The notes beneath the pieces were generated by a model, which ran no database searches, had not been told where the DNA came from, and saw nothing but the letters and a program-made list of their open reading frames with translations. This document shows positions 42,869-52,155 of a stretch of 64,000 nucleotides of DNA, piece by piece. Within the stretch, counting starts at the first letter, position 1, and each line of letters opens with the position of its first letter. The DNA is from Streptomyces actuosus (GTDB lineage Bacteria > Actinomycetota > Actinomycetes > Streptomycetales > Streptomycetaceae): contig NZ_JAFFZS010000004.1 in assembly GCF_016921115.1 (NCBI RefSeq), forward strand, positions 248,001-312,000, read 5' to 3'. The position numbers were made by a program, and so were the translations under genes.

Positions 42869-43915
42869 TCAGTTGAGGACCGACCGCAGCGCCTCCAGGA
42901 ACCCGTCCACCGTCGCCCGGTCCCGCACGGCGACCCGCAGCCACTGCTCGTCGAGCCCGGGGAACGTGTCCCCCCGGCGGACCGCGTACCCGCCCGCCCG
43001 CAGCCGCCGCCGCACTCCCGCCGCCTCCGGTACCCGCACCAGCACGAACGGCCCCTCGGCCGGCGTCACGACCCGCAGCCCGCTCCCGGCCAGCCCCGAC
43101 AGCCCGGCCACCAGGTGCGCCCGGTCCGCGGCGATGCGGTGCGCCGCGTGCCCGGCCTCCGCCAGCGCCGCCGGTTCCACGCAGGCCTGCGCCGCGGCCA
43201 GCGCCGGTGCGGACACCGGCCACAGCGGCTGGGCCCGCTCCAGTTCGGCGATCGTCTCCGGCGCGGCCAGCACGTAGCCGATGCGCAGCCCGGCCAGCCC
43301 CCACGTCTTGGTGAGACTGCGCAGCACCACCAGCCCCGGCACGTCGGTCCGCCCCGCCAGCGCCTCCCGCTCACCCGGCACGGCGTCCATGAACGCCTCG
43401 TCGACGACGAGGAGACGCCCGGGGCGCGCGAGCCGCGCCACGGCCCCGGCCGGGTGCAGCACCGACGTCGGGTTGGTCGGATTGCCGATCACCACGAGGT
43501 CGGCCTCCTCGGGCACGGCGGCCGGATCCAGCCGGAAGCCGTCCGCCTCCCGCAACAGCACCCGGTCGACGCTGTGCCCGGCGTCGCGCAGCGCGGCCTC
43601 GGGCTCGGTGAACTGCGGATGCACCACCACCGGCCGCCGCACCTTCGCCGCCCGCGCCAGCAGCACGAACGCCTCCGCCGCGCCCGCCGTCAGCAGCACG
43701 CGCTCCACCGGCAGCCCGTGCCGCTCCGCCACCGCAGCCCGCGCCGCCCGCCCGTCCGGGTAGGCCGCCAGCCCGCTCAGCGAACCCGCGATCCGCTCCC
43801 GCAGCCACCCGGGCGGGGTGTCCGCCCGCACGTTCACGGCCAGGTCGGTCAGCCGCGCACCGTCGTCCCGCACCTCGGCGTCGCCGTGGTGCCGCAGATC
43901 GTGCTCAGTGGGCAT
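42869..43915 (-). CDS. cobC: cobalamin-associated PLP aminotransferase/decarboxylase (CobC/CobD-like)
   Basis: 348 residues, class I/II PLP fold. [31 protein letters not shown] and the PLP Lys in [20 protein letters not shown]. This family includes L-threonine-O-3-phosphate decarboxylase (Salmonella CobD) and CobC, which supply the aminopropanol arm of cobalamin. The cluster position supports this over histidinol-phosphate aminotransferase. The start overlaps the end of cbiX by 11 bases. Last gene of the operon cobM-cobL-cobJ-cobH-cbiX-cobC. Confidence 0.88.
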   Translation of the reverse strand: MPTEHDLRHHGDAEVRDDGARLTDLAVNVRADTPPGWLRERIAGSLSGLAAYPDGRAARAAVAERHGLPVERVLLTAGAAEAFVLLARAAKVRRPVVVHPQFTEPEAALRDAGHSVDRVLLREADGFRLDPAAVPEEADLVVIGNPTNPTSVLHPAGAVARLARPGRLLVVDEAFMDAVPGEREALAGRTDVPGLVVLRSLTKTWGLAGLRIGYVLAAPETIAELERAQPLWPVSAPALAAAQACVEPAALAEAGHAAHRIAADRAHLVAGLSGLAGSGLRVVTPAEGPFVLVRVPEAAGVRRRLRAGGYAVRRGDTFPGLDEQWLRVAVRDRATVDGFLEALRSVLN

Positions 43916-44837
43916 GCGCGTGCCCACCGGGGTGGTGATGGTGCCCGTGCCCGTGGTGGTGGCCGTCGTCGTCCGGGTGGAAGTGCGGCTGCTGCGGCGA
44001 GCCGACCTTGTCCTCGAAGCCGGGCAGCGCGATCCGGTACACGCACGAGTCGCAGTTCATCCGCAGGTCGCCCTCGACGGCTTCCCGGTACCGCTCCATC
44101 ACCAGGTCGAGCAGCTCCGGCTCCGGCCCGATGACGTCCGCCGACCGCACGTCGACCCCCGGGTGCGCGGCGGCCCACCGCGCGGTCTGCTCGCGCACCC
44201 GGTCGGGCAGGATGCCGGTGAACAGGAAGTACGGCAGCACCACGATCCGCCGCGCTCCCAGCTTCAGGCACCGGTCCAGACCGCTCGGCACGTCAGGCGC
44301 CGCCAGCGACACGAAGGCCGTCTCCACGCCGGCGTATCCACGGCCCTCCCACAGCAGCCGCGCCGCCTTGAACACCTCGGCGTTGGCGTCGGGGTCGGTC
44401 GAGCCCCGCCCCACCAGCAGCACGGTCACCTCCGCGCGGTCCTCCGGCGCCTGCCCAGCCCCGCCCAGCACCTCCTCCAGCCTGCGCTCCAGCACCGACA
44501 GCAGCGAGGGGTGCGGCCCCAGCGGGCGGCCGTAGGCGTACGAGATCCCCGGGTGCCGTTCCTTCTCGCGGGCCAGCGCCGCCGGGATGTCGCCCTTGGC
44601 GTGCCCGGCGGACACCAGCATCAGCGGTACGGCGGCGAACCGCCGGGCTCCTCGCTCCACCAGCTCCGCGACCGCCTCGCCCAGCGGCGGCGGCGACAGC
44701 TCGATGAAGCCGCCCGCGACGGGCAGTTCGGGGTGGCGGCGGCCCAGCTCGCGGACGAAGGCACGGAAGGCCTCGGCTCCTGCGTCGTCCCGGGTGCCGT
44801 GTCCGGCGACGAGCAGGGCGGGCGGCGGGGTGGTCAC
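43905..44837 (-). CDS. cbiX: sirohydrochlorin cobalt chelatase, two-domain CbiX-like with metal-rich tail
   Basis: 310 residues. Two CbiX-type halves: first LLVAGHGTRDDAGAEAFRAF and LVSAGHAKGDI, second VLLVGRGSTDPDANAEVFKA and VVLPYFLFTGILPDRV. In the second half the first His is replaced by Arg (GRGST), so the active site may be asymmetric. After NCDSCVYR, a C..C pair typical of longer CbiX, the protein ends in a His-rich stretch ([18 protein letters not shown]) that could store cobalt. Overlaps cobH by 4 bases and cobC by 11. Confidence 0.9.
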   Translation of the reverse strand: MTTPPPALLVAGHGTRDDAGAEAFRAFVRELGRRHPELPVAGGFIELSPPPLGEAVAELVERGARRFAAVPLMLVSAGHAKGDIPAALAREKERHPGISYAYGRPLGPHPSLLSVLERRLEEVLGGAGQAPEDRAEVTVLLVGRGSTDPDANAEVFKAARLLWEGRGYAGVETAFVSLAAPDVPSGLDRCLKLGARRIVVLPYFLFTGILPDRVREQTARWAAAHPGVDVRSADVIGPEPELLDLVMERYREAVEGDLRMNCDSCVYRIALPGFEDKVGSPQQPHFHPDDDGHHHGHGHHHHPGGHAHAH

Positions 44838-45424
44838 GACGGATTCTCCTCAGCAGAAACAGGGTGGTACAGCAGGGCGTTGAGGGCGGCCGCGGCGACC
44901 GCGGACCCGCCCTTCTCGGACACGTTGCTCACCGCGGGCAGCCCGCTGTCGCGCAACGCGGCCTTGGACTCGGCCGCGCCGACGAAACCGACGGGCAGAC
45001 CGATCACGAGGGCCGGGTCGGCGTCGAGGGTGAGCAGTTCCTCCAGAGCGGTCGGCGCACAGCCGATCACCCACAGGGCGCCGGGCCCGACGTCCTCGTA
45101 GGCGAGCCGTACGGCGTGCGCCGAACGCGTCAGTCCCGGACCGGACCTCGCGTCCCTGAGCCGGCACACGGTGTCGCGCCGGGTGATCCCGGCCGCGACC
45201 ATCTCCACGTCCACGACGACGGGCGCCCCGGCGTGCAGCGCCGCATGCGCCCGGACCAGGTCGGCCTCGTCCGTGACGAGGTCGCCCGCATACTCCAGGT
45301 CGGCCGCGGAGTGGATGACCCGCTCCACCACCGCCCGGGTCAGCGCGGGCAGGTGCGAGGTGTCCAGGCGGGCCCGCAGCCGGCGGAACGACTCCTGCTC
45401 GATGGGGTGGACGACACGGTTCAC
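44834..45424 (-). CDS. cobH: precorrin-8X methylmutase
   Basis: 196 residues, normal for CobH/CbiC. Moves a methyl group from C11 to C12 to give hydrogenobyrinate. The catalytic His lies in VVERVIHSAADLEYAGDLV, and VDVEMVAAGITRR and GLPVGFVGAAESK are family signatures. Coupled by overlap to cobJ and cbiX. Confidence 0.96.
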   Translation of the reverse strand: MNRVVHPIEQESFRRLRARLDTSHLPALTRAVVERVIHSAADLEYAGDLVTDEADLVRAHAALHAGAPVVVDVEMVAAGITRRDTVCRLRDARSGPGLTRSAHAVRLAYEDVGPGALWVIGCAPTALEELLTLDADPALVIGLPVGFVGAAESKAALRDSGLPAVSNVSEKGGSAVAAAALNALLYHPVSAEENPS

Positions 45425-47124
45425 CGGGCGACCTCCGGGGTGTTCTCCTGCCAGCGGTAGCCGCGCGGGGTGACCATGCGTCCCGCGATCTCACGGGTCG
45501 CCGTGTTGCCCACGGTGACCACCGTCATCATGTCGACCGTCGCCGGGTCCAGCGCGCCCAGCGTCGTCAGGCGGGCGGACTCGTCGGGCCGCGAGGCGTT
45601 GCGCACCACACCGACGGGCGTGCCCGGGGCACGGTGCCCGGCCAGGATCGCGAGCGCCTTCGGCAACTGCCAGTCACGGCCCCGCGACCGCGGGTTGTAG
45701 AAGGTCACGACGATGTCGGCCGCGGCGGCGGCCTGCACCCGTCGCTCGATGACCTCCCACGGGGTGTGCAGGTCGGAGAGGCTGATCGACACGTGGTCGT
45801 GGCCGAGCGGCGCCCCGAGGATCGCCGCCGCCGCGAGCGCCGCCGTCACCCCCGGCACGCCGACCACGTCGATGTCCTCGGAGGCCTCCGCCAGCGCGGG
45901 CGAGGCCATGGCGTACACCCCGGCGTCCCCGCTGCCGATCAACGCGACCGCGTGCCCGCGCCGGGCCTCCGCGACCGCGGTGCGCGCCCGCTCCTCCTCC
46001 GCGCCCAGCCCCGACTCCAGGATCCGGGTGCCCGGCCGCAGCAGGTCGCGGATCTGGTCGACGTACTGGTCGAGCCCCACCAGCACCGAGGCGCGCTGCA
46101 GTTCGGCCTTCGCACGCGGCGTGAGCAGGTCCCGGGCGCCCGGACCGAGCCCGACGACGGCGAGCCGGCCGCGCCCCGGACGCCGGACGACGGCGCAGGT
46201 CGCCATCGCGGGCGTCCCGTCGGCGCGCTCCGACTTCCGCTTGGGGACGAGGAGTTCACCGCCGCGGACGAGCGCCGCGGCCTCGGCGACGGACGGCGTA
46301 CCGACCGCGGCGAGCGGCGCGCCGGACGGGTTCGGCACCGCCACGGCCGCCAACTCCTCGGCGGAGTACGTCACCACGGGCACACCGAGCCGCTCGGCGG
46401 CCCGCACGATGCCCGGCTCGCCGGCCTTGGCGTCGACGGTGGCGAGCTCGGCGACCGACCGGGCCGACAGCCCCGCCTCCCGCAGGGCGTCCGCGACCAG
46501 CCCCAGCACCTCCTCCTCGGGCGCGCCCCGGGACGCACCCACGCCCACGACCAGGGACGGCGGGCGCAGCAGCACCTCGCGCTCCCCGGGCTCGACCGCG
46601 CGATCGGTGACCCGGACGGCGTACGCGCCCCGCTCGGCCACGGGCAGCGGCGGCAGCGGCCACGGCACCTCGGCGGTGAGTGCCACCGGCTCGCTGTCGA
46701 GCAGCGCCCGCGTCACCGCGGCGACGGCGCCCTCGGCCGGGAACCCGAGCGTGTCCAGGCCCGCGATGCCCACGGCGTCCGTCGCGGTCGTCACCACCGG
46801 CTCGGCGCCCAGTACCTCGCCCACCGCGCGGGCCAGGTCGTTGGCGCCGCCGCCGTGCCCGCCCAGCACCGGTACCGCGTACCGGGCGGCCTCGTCGACG
46901 CACACCACACCCGCGTCGGTCGTCTTGCCGACCAGCAGCGGTGCCACGAGCCGGACGACCGCACCGGTGGCCAGGAAGCAGACCAGCTCCTCGCACTCGG
47001 TGAACGCCCGCCGTACGGCGTCGGCGACGGGACCCTCGTAGACCCGGGTGCGGTCCGGCCACGCCGAGGCCAGCCGGTCCCGTGCCGTGGCTCCCGCCGC
47101 GGTGGCGGAAATCAGGCCGATCAC
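45421..47124 (-). CDS. cobJ: CbiG-CobJ fusion (cobalamin ring contraction)
   Basis: 567 residues. The N-terminal third (1-320) is CbiG-like: FLATGAVVRLVAPLLVGKTTD, PVLGGHGGGANDLA and VVGVGASRGAPEEEVLGLV. The C-terminal 240 residues are a precorrin-3B C17-methyltransferase: LAVVGLGPGARDLLTPRAKA, VALIGSGDAGVYAMASPALA and TFYNPRSRGRDWQLPKALAI. The fusion joins the lactone-opening protein of the cobalt-early route to the ring-contracting methyltransferase. Overlaps the cobL and cobH genes by 4 bases each. Confidence 0.95.
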   Translation of the reverse strand: MIGLISATAAGATARDRLASAWPDRTRVYEGPVADAVRRAFTECEELVCFLATGAVVRLVAPLLVGKTTDAGVVCVDEAARYAVPVLGGHGGGANDLARAVGEVLGAEPVVTTATDAVGIAGLDTLGFPAEGAVAAVTRALLDSEPVALTAEVPWPLPPLPVAERGAYAVRVTDRAVEPGEREVLLRPPSLVVGVGASRGAPEEEVLGLVADALREAGLSARSVAELATVDAKAGEPGIVRAAERLGVPVVTYSAEELAAVAVPNPSGAPLAAVGTPSVAEAAALVRGGELLVPKRKSERADGTPAMATCAVVRRPGRGRLAVVGLGPGARDLLTPRAKAELQRASVLVGLDQYVDQIRDLLRPGTRILESGLGAEEERARTAVAEARRGHAVALIGSGDAGVYAMASPALAEASEDIDVVGVPGVTAALAAAAILGAPLGHDHVSISLSDLHTPWEVIERRVQAAAAADIVVTFYNPRSRGRDWQLPKALAILAGHRAPGTPVGVVRNASRPDESARLTTLGALDPATVDMMTVVTVGNTATREIAGRMVTPRGYRWQENTPEVAR

Positions 47125-48353
47125 TGGGCAACTCCTTCTTCAGCGGCTGCCGGGGGCCGGACGCCCCACAGCAGGAATACGGGATTGGTGGCCGCGAGCC
47201 GGGACACGTCCCCCGGCAGCGGCGCCATCCGCGACGACTGCAGCAGTACGCCCTCGCAGACGAACCCGGCGTCCGTGAGCGCCGCCCGGGCCGCCGGCAC
47301 CCGGTCCAGCGCGGCCATCGCGACGACCACCGTCCGGCGGGCCCGCTGCGCGCACGCGGTGACCACGGCCGGCAAGCCGCGCCCGCCGCCCCCGACGAAC
47401 ACCGCGTCGGGGGCGTCGAGGCCGGACAGCGCCGCCGGCGCCGCCCCGTGCACCACGTGCACGTCGACGCCGTGCGCGGCGGCGTTGGCGCGGACCCGCG
47501 CCACACCGTCCGCGGACCTCTCCACGGCGGTCACCGCCGCCCCGAGCCGCGCGCACTCCACCGCCACCGAGCCGGAGCCCGCGCCGACGTCCCACACCAG
47601 GTCGCCGGGGCGCGGCCCGAGCCGGGCCAGGGCCAGCGCACGCACCTCGAACTTGGTGATCATCGAGTCGCGGTGGGTGAAGGAGCCCTCGGGCAGCGCC
47701 CATCCGGCCGGCCCCCCGAGCCCACCCGCGACGGTCCGCACGGCGCCCACGGCCCGTGCCTCGTCCAAGCACAGCACGACGTTCACCGCGGGCCCCCAGT
47801 CCCGCGACGCAGCCTCGGCCGGCGTCACCCGCTCCACCCGCTCCCCGGGCGAGCCGAGCGCGGAGGCGACCACGAGGACCCGGTCGTACCCCCTCAGGGC
47901 GGCGCCCAGTTCGGCCGGCCCGGCACCGGGGCCGGTCAGCACCGCCACCTTCCCAAACGCCCGGCACACGTTGACCGCGGTGCGCGGCTCCCGCCCGTGG
48001 GCGCTCACCACCACCGCGTCGTCCCAGGTCAGCCCCAGCCGTGCGAAGGCGGTGGCGACGGACGACACCCCGGGACGCACCTCGACCGCCCCGGGCCCGA
48101 ACCGCTCGGCGAGCACCCGGACGATCCCGAAGAACCCCGGGTCGCCGGAGGCCAGCACGACGACCCGGTCCCCACGGTCCAGGTGCCGTGCGACGGCGTC
48201 GAGGGCGGGCGCCAGCGGGCCGAGGACGATCCGCTCCACGCCGTCGGGCAGCCGGGCGGCGTCCAGGTGCCGCCGCCCGCCCACGACCAGCGCGGTCCCG
48301 GCCGGCACCTCGGCGGCCGGCGCGCCCGTCCCCGTCCCGATGACGGTGATCAC
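47121..48353 (-). CDS. cobL: precorrin-6Y C5,15-methyltransferase (decarboxylating), CbiE-CbiT fusion
   Basis: 410 residues. CbiE half (1-200): MITVIGTGTGAPAAEV, LASGDPGFFGIVRVL, VRPGVSSVATAFARLGL. CbiT half (about 215-400): WALPEGSFTHRDSMITKFEV then VWDVGAGSGSVAVECARLG as the SAM loop and VFVGGGGRG. The enzyme methylates C5 and C15 and removes the C12 acetate carboxyl. GTG start overlaps the cobM stop (GTGA). Confidence 0.96.
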   Translation of the reverse strand: MITVIGTGTGAPAAEVPAGTALVVGGRRHLDAARLPDGVERIVLGPLAPALDAVARHLDRGDRVVVLASGDPGFFGIVRVLAERFGPGAVEVRPGVSSVATAFARLGLTWDDAVVVSAHGREPRTAVNVCRAFGKVAVLTGPGAGPAELGAALRGYDRVLVVASALGSPGERVERVTPAEAASRDWGPAVNVVLCLDEARAVGAVRTVAGGLGGPAGWALPEGSFTHRDSMITKFEVRALALARLGPRPGDLVWDVGAGSGSVAVECARLGAAVTAVERSADGVARVRANAAAHGVDVHVVHGAAPAALSGLDAPDAVFVGGGGRGLPAVVTACAQRARRTVVVAMAALDRVPAARAALTDAGFVCEGVLLQSSRMAPLPGDVSRLAATNPVFLLWGVRPPAAAEEGVAQ

Positions 48354-49168
48354 GTGCTCGCCCCCCGCTCGCGCAGGGCCCGGCGCGCCTCGGGGTCGGC
48401 CCTGCGGTGCCCGTGGAAGTGGCCCGGGTGGTACAGGTGCGAGCGCGTGCCGCGCGCGTCCAGCGCCGGCCCGACCAGGAACAGGGTGTGCTTCCAGAGG
48501 CGGTGCTCCTTGACCGTCTCCTCCAGTGTCCCGATCGTGCACGTCACGACGAGCTCCTCCGGCCACGTCGCCTGATGGGCGACGACGACCGGCGTCGAGG
48601 TCGGGTAGCCGCCCTCCAGCAGCTCCCGCACCAACTGCCCGCTGCGCGCCGCCGACAGGAACACCGCCATGGTCGTGCCGTGCCGGGCGAACTCCCGCAC
48701 CTCCTCCCCGGGCGGCATCGGGGTCTTGCCGCCGCCCAGCCGGGTGAGGACGACCGACTGCGCGACCTCCGGGATCGTCAGCTCGCGTTGCGCGAGCGCG
48801 GCCACGGCGGAGAAGGAGGAGACGCCCGGCACGATCTCCGTCGCGATGCCGATCTCGTGGCACCGGTCGACCTGCTCCTGCGTGCCGCCCCACAGCGCGG
48901 GATCGCCGGAGTGGATCCGGGCCACCTTCAGGCCCCCGGCGTGCGCCCGCCGGTACACGGCGACGACGTCCTCCAGCGGCATGACGGCCGAGTCGAGGAT
49001 CTCCGCGTCCGCGCGCGCGTGCTGCAGGACCTCCTCCTGGACCAGGCTCGCCGCCCAGATCACGACGTCGGCCTCGGCGATGGCGCGCGCGGCACGGAAC
49101 GTCAGCAGATCGGCGGCGCCGGGGCCGGCACCGACGAAGGTCACCTTGCCGGTGGGGGCATCGGCCAT
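48350..49168 (-). CDS. cobM: precorrin-4 C11-methyltransferase
   Basis: 272 residues. KVTFVGAGPGAADLLTFRA at the start, VARIHSGDPALWGGTQEQ, VPGVSSFSAVAALAQRELTI and TPMPPGEEVREFARHGTTM are CobM/CbiF signatures. It starts the operon cobM-cobL-cobJ-cobH-cbiX-cobC. ATG with AGGAGG ten bases upstream. The upstream gap to the divergent ZIP gene is only 112 bases and I see no B12 riboswitch in it. Confidence 0.96.
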   Translation of the reverse strand: MADAPTGKVTFVGAGPGAADLLTFRAARAIAEADVVIWAASLVQEEVLQHARADAEILDSAVMPLEDVVAVYRRAHAGGLKVARIHSGDPALWGGTQEQVDRCHEIGIATEIVPGVSSFSAVAALAQRELTIPEVAQSVVLTRLGGGKTPMPPGEEVREFARHGTTMAVFLSAARSGQLVRELLEGGYPTSTPVVVAHQATWPEELVVTCTIGTLEETVKEHRLWKHTLFLVGPALDARGTRSHLYHPGHFHGHRRADPEARRALRERGAST

Positions 49169-49280
49169 GGGAATCGGTCCTCCTGCGAGTCGGTACGTGG
49201 CTTCAGTGCGTGAGCGGGACGCGGGTGCGGGAACGGCCGCCGGGGTGCGCGAAGGACCGCTGATCCGGTAGCAAAGGCCC

Positions 49281-50009
49281 ATGGCGGTCTTCGTCGCGCT
49301 GGGCGCGTTCCTGATGACGCTGGTCGGCGGCTGGACGGCGCAGCGGGTGACCGACCGCCGCCATCTGGTACTGGGACTGGCCGGCGGGCTGATGCTGGGC
49401 GTGGTCGGCCTGGATCTGCTGCCCGAGGCCCTCAGAGCGGCGGGCACCGAGGTCTACGGCGTCCCGGCGGCGCTCCTGCTGTTCGTGGCGGGCTTCCTGC
49501 TGGCCCATCTGGTGGAACGCCTGCTCGCCGCCCGCCGTGCCGCGCACGGCGCCGGAGAGCACTCCCACCGGGCGCCCGAGGTGGGCCTGACGGCCGCCGC
49601 GGCCATGGTGGGGCACAGCGCCATGGACGGGGTGGCCATCGGCGCGTCCTTCCAGGTCGGCAGCGGGATGGGAACGGCGGTCGCGCTCGCGGTGATCGCC
49701 CACGACTTCGCGGACGGCTTCAACACCTTCACCCTCACCAGCCTGTACGGCAATGCCCGCCGCAAAGCGGTGGCGATGCTCGTCGCGGACGCCGTCGCGC
49801 CCGTCGCCGGGGCCGCCGCGGCGGCGTTCGTCGCCATCCCCGAGGGCCTGCTCGGCGGCTACCTCGGTCTGTTCGGCGGCGTGCTGCTCTACCTCGCCGC
49901 GGCCGAGATCCTGCCCGAGGCGCACCACGACCACCCCGCCCTGTCGACCCTGCTGTGCACGGTCTCGGGCGCGGCGTTCATCTGGCTGGTGGTCGGCATC
50001 GCCGGCTGA
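49281..50009 (+). CDS. ZIP-family metal transporter, candidate cobalt importer
   Basis: 242 residues with about eight membrane helices. Helix 4 reads MVGHSAMDGVAIGASF and helix 5 VIAHDFADGFNTFTL: the usual HEIPEG metal site is HDFADG here, so the metal preference may differ. A loop with EHSH lies between. It stands alone on the plus strand inside the cobalamin cluster, 112 bases from cobM and 11 bases from the end of cobI, which suggests it brings in cobalt; the family is usually zinc/iron. Opposite strand from its neighbours, so separate control. Confidence 0.85.
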   Translation: MAVFVALGAFLMTLVGGWTAQRVTDRRHLVLGLAGGLMLGVVGLDLLPEALRAAGTEVYGVPAALLLFVAGFLLAHLVERLLAARRAAHGAGEHSHRAPEVGLTAAAAMVGHSAMDGVAIGASFQVGSGMGTAVALAVIAHDFADGFNTFTLTSLYGNARRKAVAMLVADAVAPVAGAAAAAFVAIPEGLLGGYLGLFGGVLLYLAAAEILPEAHHDHPALSTLLCTVSGAAFIWLVVGIAG

Positions 50010-50020
50010 CCCGGGCGGCG

Positions 50021-50752
50021 TCACAGCTTGCCGCCCCGTCCGCCGTCGCGCCGCGGCGGCGCGAGGAGCGTCGACAGGTACGGCAGCGCGGCCCCGTCGA
50101 TGTCGGCGGCAGGGCGGATGGACTCCTCCGGCAGCCCCAGCGCCGACCCCCACACGGCATCACCGATCCGCCCGGTCTCCCGCAGGGCCCGGGCCACCTC
50201 GGCGGCCTGCCGCCCGAACTTGTACGCCACGACCGTGCCCGGACCGCGCAGCGCCTCCTCCAGTACGGCCGTCCCGGCGGTCACCGGCACCAGCGTGAGC
50301 GGTTCCGTCCCCTCGGTCAGTACCGCACCCGAGCGGGCCGCCAGGTCCTGCATGGCGGTGACACCCGGCACCGTCTCCACGGCCGTGCCCGGCACCAGGC
50401 CGGCGACGGTCTGCGCGAGATAGGTGAACGTCGAGTACACGTTGGGGTCGCCGATGGTGGCGAACGCGACCGTGCCGTGCTCCCGCAGCAGCTCCGCGAC
50501 CCGGCGGCCCGCCGCGTCCCACGCGGCCTCCCGGCGCGCCCGGTCGGTGCGCTCGTTCAGTGCGAACACCACCCGGACCACGTTGCCGGCGGGCACGTGG
50601 TGCAGCACGGTCGCCTCGGCCCGCCCCCGCTCGCCGCTGTCCATCACCGGCACCACCACGACCGCGGCCGCCCGCAGCGCGTTGACCCCCTTCACGGTCA
50701 CCAGCTCCGGGTCGCCGGGTCCGACCCCGACACCGATCAGCCTGCTGCTCAT
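50021..50752 (-). CDS. cobI: precorrin-2 C20-methyltransferase
   Basis: 243 residues. LIGVGVGPGDPELVTVKGVN, VAFATIGDPNVYSTFTYLAQ and VPGVTAMQDLAARSGAVLTE are the tetrapyrrole methylase motifs in the CobI form. It comes at the end of the leftward operon that begins at cobD. Overlaps cobB (ATGA). Confidence 0.95.
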   Translation of the reverse strand: MSSRLIGVGVGPGDPELVTVKGVNALRAAAVVVVPVMDSGERGRAEATVLHHVPAGNVVRVVFALNERTDRARREAAWDAAGRRVAELLREHGTVAFATIGDPNVYSTFTYLAQTVAGLVPGTAVETVPGVTAMQDLAARSGAVLTEGTEPLTLVPVTAGTAVLEEALRGPGTVVAYKFGRQAAEVARALRETGRIGDAVWGSALGLPEESIRPAADIDGAALPYLSTLLAPPRRDGGRGGKL

Positions 50753-52155
50753 GACGTCCGGCACCTCTCCACGAACCGACGGGCGACACCGGGCGCGGAT
50801 GCCCAGTGCGTGTGCAGATAGCTCGCGTGCACACCGCGCTGTACGAAACCCTCGACCCGCCGCACGGGGACGCTGAGCCCCCAGGCGGGATCCGACCCGG
50901 CGTCCGGCTCCACGACCGTGCGATGGAACTCGTGCCCGCGCATCCGCGTGCCCGCGGCCGCCAGCGAGCTGTCGCCGACGGCGACCGCGTCCCGGTAGCC
51001 GAGGGTGAGCCGCTCGCTCATGCGAGCGGTCGCGTCGAGCACCCCGCACAGCGGCTGCCCGTCCAGCTCCCGGCACAGGTACAGCAGTCCCGCGCACTCG
51101 GCGGCGACCGGCGCGCCGCTCAGCGCCAGTTCGGCGACCCGGCCGCGCAGCGGCTCGTTGGCCGACAGCCCGGCGGCGTGCACCTCGGGGAAGCCACCGC
51201 CCACGACCAGGCCGGCGGTGCCCTCGGGAAGCCGCTCGTCCCGCAGCGGATCGAAGACGGCGACCTCGGCGCCGGCGGCGGCGAGCAGTTCGGCGTGCTC
51301 GGCGTAGGAGAAGGTGAACGCCTCCCCGCCGGCCACCGCGACCACCGGCCGCGCCGATGGGGACCCCGCCGGCGCCCCGGCCGGCCGCGGGGGATCGCCG
51401 GGGCCGGCCGCGGCGACGGCCTCCGCCGCGTCCCAGGCCGCATCCGGCAGCGGGCCCGCGCCGCGCGCCAGCGCCGCCAGCGCCTCCAGGTCGCAGCCGT
51501 CGGCGACCTGCGCGGCCATCGCCGCGACGGCCTCCACCGCCGCGGACCGCCGCTCGGCGACCGGCACCAGCCCGAGGTGGCGGGAGGGCGTGTCGATCTG
51601 CGCCGTCCGGCGCAGGGCACCGAGCACCGGCACTCCGGACGACTCCAGCGCCTCCCGCAGCAGCGCCTCGTGCCGGTCGGAGGCGACCTTGTTCAGGATC
51701 ACGCCCCCGATCCGCACCTGCGGATCCCAGGAGGCGAACCCGTGTACCAGCGCCGCCACCGACCGCGACTGCGAGGACGCGTCCACGACCAGGACGACCG
51801 GCGCCCGCAGAAGTTTCGCGACATGGGCGGTGGACGCCAGCTCGCCCTGCCCGGCGGCGCCGTCGAACAGCCCCGTCACGCCCTCGACCACGGCCAGGTC
51901 GCAGCCCCGTGCCCCGTGCAGGAACAGCGGGGCGACCAGCTCCGGCCCGCACAGGTAGGCGTCCAGGTTGCGGCCCGTCCGCCCGGTGGCCAGCGCGTGG
52001 TACCCGGGGTCGATGTAGTCCGGCCCGACCTTGTGCGGGGACACCCTCAGTCCCCGCCCGGCGAGAGCGGCCATCAACCCCGTGGCCACGGTGGTCTTGC
52101 CGCTGCCCGAACACGGCGCGGCGATCACCAGCCGGGGCACGGACGGGGACGTCAC
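50749..52155 (-). CDS. cobB: cobyrinate/hydrogenobyrinate a,c-diamide synthase
   Basis: 468 residues. The N-terminal P-loop is APCSGSGKTTVATGL, with VSPHKVGPDYIDPGYHA and EGVTGLFDG; the C-terminal half is a class I glutaminase-like domain with catalytic Cys in VAAECAGLLYLCREL and a late His in MRGHEFHRT. Amidates the a and c side chains using glutamine and ATP. A Pro/Ala-rich linker (about 260-275) separates the domains. GTG start overlaps the cobO stop (GTGA). Confidence 0.95.
   Translation of the reverse strand: MTSPSVPRLVIAAPCSGSGKTTVATGLMAALAGRGLRVSPHKVGPDYIDPGYHALATGRTGRNLDAYLCGPELVAPLFLHGARGCDLAVVEGVTGLFDGAAGQGELASTAHVAKLLRAPVVLVVDASSQSRSVAALVHGFASWDPQVRIGGVILNKVASDRHEALLREALESSGVPVLGALRRTAQIDTPSRHLGLVPVAERRSAAVEAVAAMAAQVADGCDLEALAALARGAGPLPDAAWDAAEAVAAAGPGDPPRPAGAPAGSPSARPVVAVAGGEAFTFSYAEHAELLAAAGAEVAVFDPLRDERLPEGTAGLVVGGGFPEVHAAGLSANEPLRGRVAELALSGAPVAAECAGLLYLCRELDGQPLCGVLDATARMSERLTLGYRDAVAVGDSSLAAAGTRMRGHEFHRTVVEPDAGSDPAWGLSVPVRRVEGFVQRGVHASYLHTHWASAPGVARRFVERCRTS

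Noticed and set aside
43905..43960. His-rich tail of the CbiX-like protein as a frameshift artefact
   Set aside because: The frame stays open with good third-position GC bias, the stop overlaps the next start as elsewhere in the operon, and His-rich tails are known for CbiX.
45634..48513. A 959-codon plus-strand open frame
   Set aside because: Antisense to cobJ, cobL and cobM, with no recognisable protein and no ribosome site.
49169..49280. Second cobalamin riboswitch before cobM
   Set aside because: I looked on both strands for the B12 box and the GCCACTG core and found neither; the gap is also too short.
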